This document shows positions 30,215 to 30,951 of a DNA stretch of 30,951 nt, piece after piece; position 1 is the stretch's first letter; the number at the start of each line of letters is the position of its first letter. Source of the DNA: a virus; the IMG/VR virus record IMGVR_UViG_3300002835_000740, positions 1 to 30,951 of that record; one strand, given 5' to 3'. Position numbers and translations under genes: made by a program. The notes beneath the pieces were generated by a model. It was given only the letters and a program-made list of their open reading frames with translations. It searched no databases and was not told the DNA's origin.

Positions 30215-30426
30215 TAGTTGAAGAAGATTTTAAGATTATTATTTAGGCGTTTAATTTTTTTTTGCAGGTAGTCGATAGCGCTTTCTGATTCATTGGCATA
30301 GGCCCACAGCAATCGTTCTTGCTGTGTTTTCTTGTTCGTCTGCCATACATACCACAATGGGATGAATGTATGCGGCTGGATATACGGTTGCCGTTCAATG
30401 TGCCTATTCTTCGTTGTCTGCTGCAT
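30214..30426 (-). CDS. Hypothetical 70-aa basic protein
   Basis: Not recognised. The start ATG at 30426 (MQQTTKNRHIERQPYIQPHT) lies within the end of the microprotein gene by 23 bases; an earlier in-frame non-ATG start is possible but unlikely. C-terminal ERLLWAYANESESAIDYLQK followed by KIKRLNNNLKIFFN is a basic amphipathic helix. The coding region includes AAAAAAAA near its end. Possible DNA or RNA binding from charge only. Confidence 0.58.
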   Translation of the reverse strand: MQQTTKNRHIERQPYIQPHTFIPLWYVWQTNKKTQQERLLWAYANESESAIDYLQKKIKRLNNNLKIFFN

Positions 30427-30505
30427 AGTCGGAAAACATTGCAAGTCCACAGATACCGATGAAGAACAATCCAAGTGCGGCAAGTAGCCATAGTAATGGT
30501 GTCAT
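30404..30505 (-). CDS. 33-aa membrane microprotein
   Basis: The ATG at 30505 overlaps the HTH stop (ATGA). It encodes MTPLLWLLAALGLFFIGICG and a short acidic tail, AMFSDYAADNEE: one clear transmembrane helix of about 20 residues. It ends at TAG (30404). Small single-helix phage proteins can act as inhibitors of host membrane enzymes or as superinfection factors; function not readable. Confidence 0.55.
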   Translation of the reverse strand: MTPLLWLLAALGLFFIGICGLAMFSDYAADNEE

Positions 30506-30717
30506 GATGCGAGCGCCTCCTCACGCTTGTTGATAATGCGGCGGGCCGCTTCTCTGATGTCCCATGCGGTATCGTAATTGGTCCCACGGCCGGTCAGGTA
30601 ATTGTTGACCGATGCGGCGCTGAGGCCGGTCATGAATGCGATTTCGGTGCGCTCCCGTGATGTGATGTTCTCACGCAGACGGATTAGGTCTTCTTTGATG
30701 ATTTTCAGATGGTCCAT
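30502..30717 (-). CDS. Small helix-turn-helix protein (71 aa)
   Basis: Five-helix-like small protein: MDHLKIIKEDLIRLRENITS, then the HTH ERTEIAFMTGLSAASVNNYL with recognition helix SAASVNNYLTGRG, then AWDIREAARRIINKREEAL. This resembles Cro/C1-type lambda-repressor-fold domains without a dimerisation or protease domain. Role could be repression of early genes or counting timing. ATG at 30717; the stop is shared with the microprotein start. Confidence 0.75.
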   Translation of the reverse strand: MDHLKIIKEDLIRLRENITSRERTEIAFMTGLSAASVNNYLTGRGTNYDTAWDIREAARRIINKREEALAS

Positions 30718-30738
30718 GTGTTTATTGTTTTTGAGTGA

Positions 30739-30951
30739 TTATGCTTTGCCTTGAAGGTAATCCCATTCGTTAGGAAATGCTGAGTTATCAGGTCCTGCGC
30801 AGATTTCCTCCCGATGCTGCGGTGATTCGTAGTGAATCCAATTTTCGATAGCTTCCGAGCAGCGGTAGCGGGTCGGCTTGTGCAGGCATACTTCATCTAC
30901 GGCTTGGAAGATGCGGTCATAGTCATCGTGTGAGTATGCCCAATCGTGTTT
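30739..30951 (-). CDS. Hypothetical protein, 5' end cut by window edge (70 aa visible)
   Basis: An open frame runs from the right edge to TAA at 30739. The visible residues begin KHDWAYSHDDYDRIFQAVDE and include YRCSEAIENWIHYESPQHRE and FPNEWDYLQGKA. It is acidic and aromatic, with three cysteines. Not recognised. It ends 21 bases before the HTH gene's start codon and appears to be part of the same early operon. Confidence 0.6.
   Translation of the reverse strand, partial: KHDWAYSHDDYDRIFQAVDEVCLHKPTRYRCSEAIENWIHYESPQHREEICAGPDNSAFPNEWDYLQGKA

Noticed and set aside
30243-30587. 114-codon frame overlapping the HTH, microprotein and 70-aa genes
   Set aside because: It conflicts with three coupled frames that show ATGA/TAATG junctions and better composition.
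30705-30896. 63-codon minus-strand frame at the right edge
   Set aside because: Overlaps the partial gene ending at 30739, whose frame is open from the edge and has better codon use.

Overview
The window is most of the genome of a tailed double-stranded DNA phage with a long non-contractile tail (siphovirus-like). Both ends cut through genes: an endolysin at the left edge and an early gene at the right edge. All genes but one lie on the minus strand, so transcription runs from high to low coordinates. A host in the phylum Bacteroidota is suggested by three things. Shine-Dalgarno sequences are mostly absent and start codons follow A-rich leaders. Several genes have TAnnTTTG-type -7 boxes, one with a -33 TTTG at 19-nt spacing. 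The gene content also fits (DUF3127 SSB-like protein, DUF3987 primase-helicase, a holin of the type seen in Bacteroidota phages). No integrase, CI-type repressor or DNA polymerase was found, so lifestyle is undetermined.

Layout in transcription order (right to left). (1) Early/replication block, 30951-23382: small proteins including an HTH protein and a 33-aa membrane microprotein; RecT recombinase; a tRNA-like element; a stand-alone DnaA domain IV protein; small hypotheticals; the DUF3127 SSB-like protein; a zinc-ribbon protein; a structured RNA leader; a prim-pol/DUF3987 primase-helicase; an iteron-rich AT-rich region that looks like a replication origin; and a VRR-NUC nuclease. (2) Packaging block, 23380-20302: starts at the best promoter in the window and encodes a short conserved protein, a ParB-methyltransferase fusion, a DUF5681 small-terminase-like protein and the large terminase. 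(3) Tail block, 20305-13263: tail assembly chaperones made through a -1 frameshift, a lipoprotein, the tape measure and tail-tip/tail proteins. (4) Head block, 13231-4936: portal with an inserted DnaJ-like zinc motif, minor head protein, one plus-strand gene, small head proteins, scaffold, major capsid protein, terminator and neck proteins. (5) Adhesion and lysis block, 4939-1: membrane protein, modular fibre, holin candidates and an SH3b-CHAP endolysin.

Genes are very tightly packed, with ATGA, TGATG or TAATG overlaps at most junctions, indicating translational coupling. No stretch above 300 bases lacks a gene. The longest gaps are 231 bp (origin-like region, 23889-24119), 165 bp (capsid leader, 8791-8955) and 149 bp (structured RNA, 26391-26539). 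Each has internal structure.

The observations most likely to be new are: the structured, possibly pseudoknotted leader before the primase; the iteron origin together with a phage-encoded DnaA domain IV; the zinc motif in the portal; the lipoprotein inserted between tail chaperones and tape measure; and the early cysteines shared by several virion proteins. All functional calls were made by reading the sequence without database searches.
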